Source: Verrucomicrobiales bacterium (GTDB lineage Bacteria > Verrucomicrobiota > Verrucomicrobiia > Limisphaerales > UBA1096). Taken from it: 6,303 bases of DNA. Positions 5,770 to 6,303 of the stretch are shown here, in pieces; position 1 is the stretch's first letter; each line of letters begins with the position of its first letter. Position numbers and translations under genes: made by a program. The notes beneath the pieces were generated by a model. That model ran no database searches. It was not told where the DNA came from and was given only the letters and a program-made list of their open reading frames with translations. The DNA lies in the NCBI GenBank assembly GCA_011523195.1, contig WTHH01000394.1:1-6303 (forward strand), given 5' to 3'.

Positions 5770-6303
5770 TCAAACAGAGCCAGAGCCGGCAAGGCCGGGA
5801 TGGTCGCTCACTTTGAGCGGTTTGTTTTCGCGGTGGGACTGTTCTCCCAACTCTGAGAGGATGAAGCTCATGCGGACTTCTTCGTGCGTGACAGGGGCCG
5901 GCTTTCCCTCTTTTATGCATTCGAGGAATTCAAACAGCTCGCGCCGGTACGCCTCTTTGTATCGACTGGGGAATGAGTGCTCAATCGTAGGCCGGTGCAG
6001 CCCGTCCTTGTTCGACAACACAGTGGAAACCGGCGCCCGGTTTTCTGCCTGCAACATCCCCTCGCTGCCGAACACTTCGATTCGTTGATCGTACCCGTAT
6101 GCCGCAAACCGGTTCACATCGATGCTGGCAATCATGCCGTCATCGTACTTGAGAGTGACGAGAACGTTGTCCAGGTCGTTTAGTTTTCCGATGCCTTCGA
6201 CGAAACTGCTGCCGACAGCGAAAATCTCGACAGGATTACGGCCGGTGATAAAGCGCAGCATGTCGAAATCGTGCACGATGCAGTCATGAAAAATCCCGTG
6301 CGA
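5770..6303 (-). CDS. Gfo/Idh/MocA oxidoreductase, inositol 2-dehydrogenase-like (N-terminus missing)
   Basis: The frame is open to the window edge and stops at TGA 5772-5770, giving 177 residues of the C-terminal part; the NAD(P)-binding Rossmann half lies beyond the window. The visible part begins SHGIFHDCIVHDFDMLRF. In Bacillus IolG-type enzymes the corresponding GIFxDxxIHDFDMAR block supplies catalytic Asp and His, and both are present here. Next come the beta-sheet segments DNVLVTLKYDDGMIASID and YGYDQRIEVFGSEGML, then YKEAYRRELFEFLECIKEGKPAPVT and a final KPLKV strand, in the usual family order. Such enzymes oxidise a hydroxyl of myo-inositol or a related sugar with NAD in the cytoplasm. 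The match is to the inositol-dehydrogenase branch rather than glucose-fructose oxidoreductase, but substrate preference varies widely, so no gene symbol is given. It is followed after 14 bases by the sulfatase, which suggests co-transcription. The GTG at 6276 is internal, not a start. Confidence 0.88.
   Translation of the reverse strand, partial: SHGIFHDCIVHDFDMLRFITGRNPVEIFAVGSSFVEGIGKLNDLDNVLVTLKYDDGMIASIDVNRFAAYGYDQRIEVFGSEGMLQAENRAPVSTVLSNKDGLHRPTIEHSFPSRYKEAYRRELFEFLECIKEGKPAPVTHEEVRMSFILSELGEQSHRENKPLKVSDHPGLAGSGSV

Noticed and set aside
5756..5920. Extended N-terminus for the minus-strand sulfatase up to 5920
   Set aside because: It overlaps the dehydrogenase coding region by about 150 bases and puts an Arg/Pro-rich stretch before the signal peptide. 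A Shine-Dalgarno-like GGAAG supports 5755.

Overview
The window looks like a piece of a Planctomycetota/Verrucomicrobiota-type genome, or a related sulfatase-rich lineage such as Kiritimatiellota. This is an inference from gene content: an exported CotH-kinase protein with an EF-hand and a lamin-tail domain, two unrelated exported sulfatases, and a Gfo/Idh/MocA dehydrogenase, with weak or absent Shine-Dalgarno sites. There is no SusC/SusD pair, which argues against Bacteroidota. The DNA is moderately GC-rich. No RNA genes, CRISPR array, transposase or phage gene is visible.

Layout. On the plus strand, bases 2-2518 hold the 3' part of a large CotH-like gene whose start lies outside the window. 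It carries one complete EF-hand, an Arg/Gly/Pro/Asp tandem repeat, the CotH fold, an Ig-like module and a C-terminal lamin-tail domain. A strong intrinsic terminator follows (2541-2574). After a 103-base gap comes an arylsulfatase (2622-4205) with a signal peptide and a C-C-P-T-R formylglycine motif. On the minus strand, reading leftwards from the window end, come an inositol-2-dehydrogenase-like oxidoreductase (6303 to 5770, start missing), a second sulfatase (5755 to 4385) and a short secreted-protein reading frame (4388 to 4208). That frame starts in an ATGA overlap with the sulfatase stop and ends in a lone NHL-repeat fragment in a different frame, so it looks like a gene collapsed by deletion. 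The two transcription units converge, and their stop codons sit in one 8-base palindrome.

How the genes may work together. The minus-strand unit (dehydrogenase, sulfatase, NHL remnant) has operon spacing of 14 bases and then a 4-base overlap. It fits a small catabolic cassette in which a sulfated sugar or cyclitol is desulfated outside the cytoplasm and the product oxidised in it. The plus-strand arylsulfatase would add a second sulfate-ester specificity. The CotH protein is probably a separate exported protein, insulated by its own terminator. Substrates cannot be read from the sequence.

Most worth a second look: the collapsed NHL gene; the palindrome CTTGGCCAAG, which occurs five times, four of them in or near sulfatase signal-peptide regions; the minus-strand sulfatase, in which the usual Asp-Asn metal-site pair appears as Glu-Gln; and the 33-base coding repeat with a hidden 66-base period. 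I see no convincing entirely new defence or mobile system.
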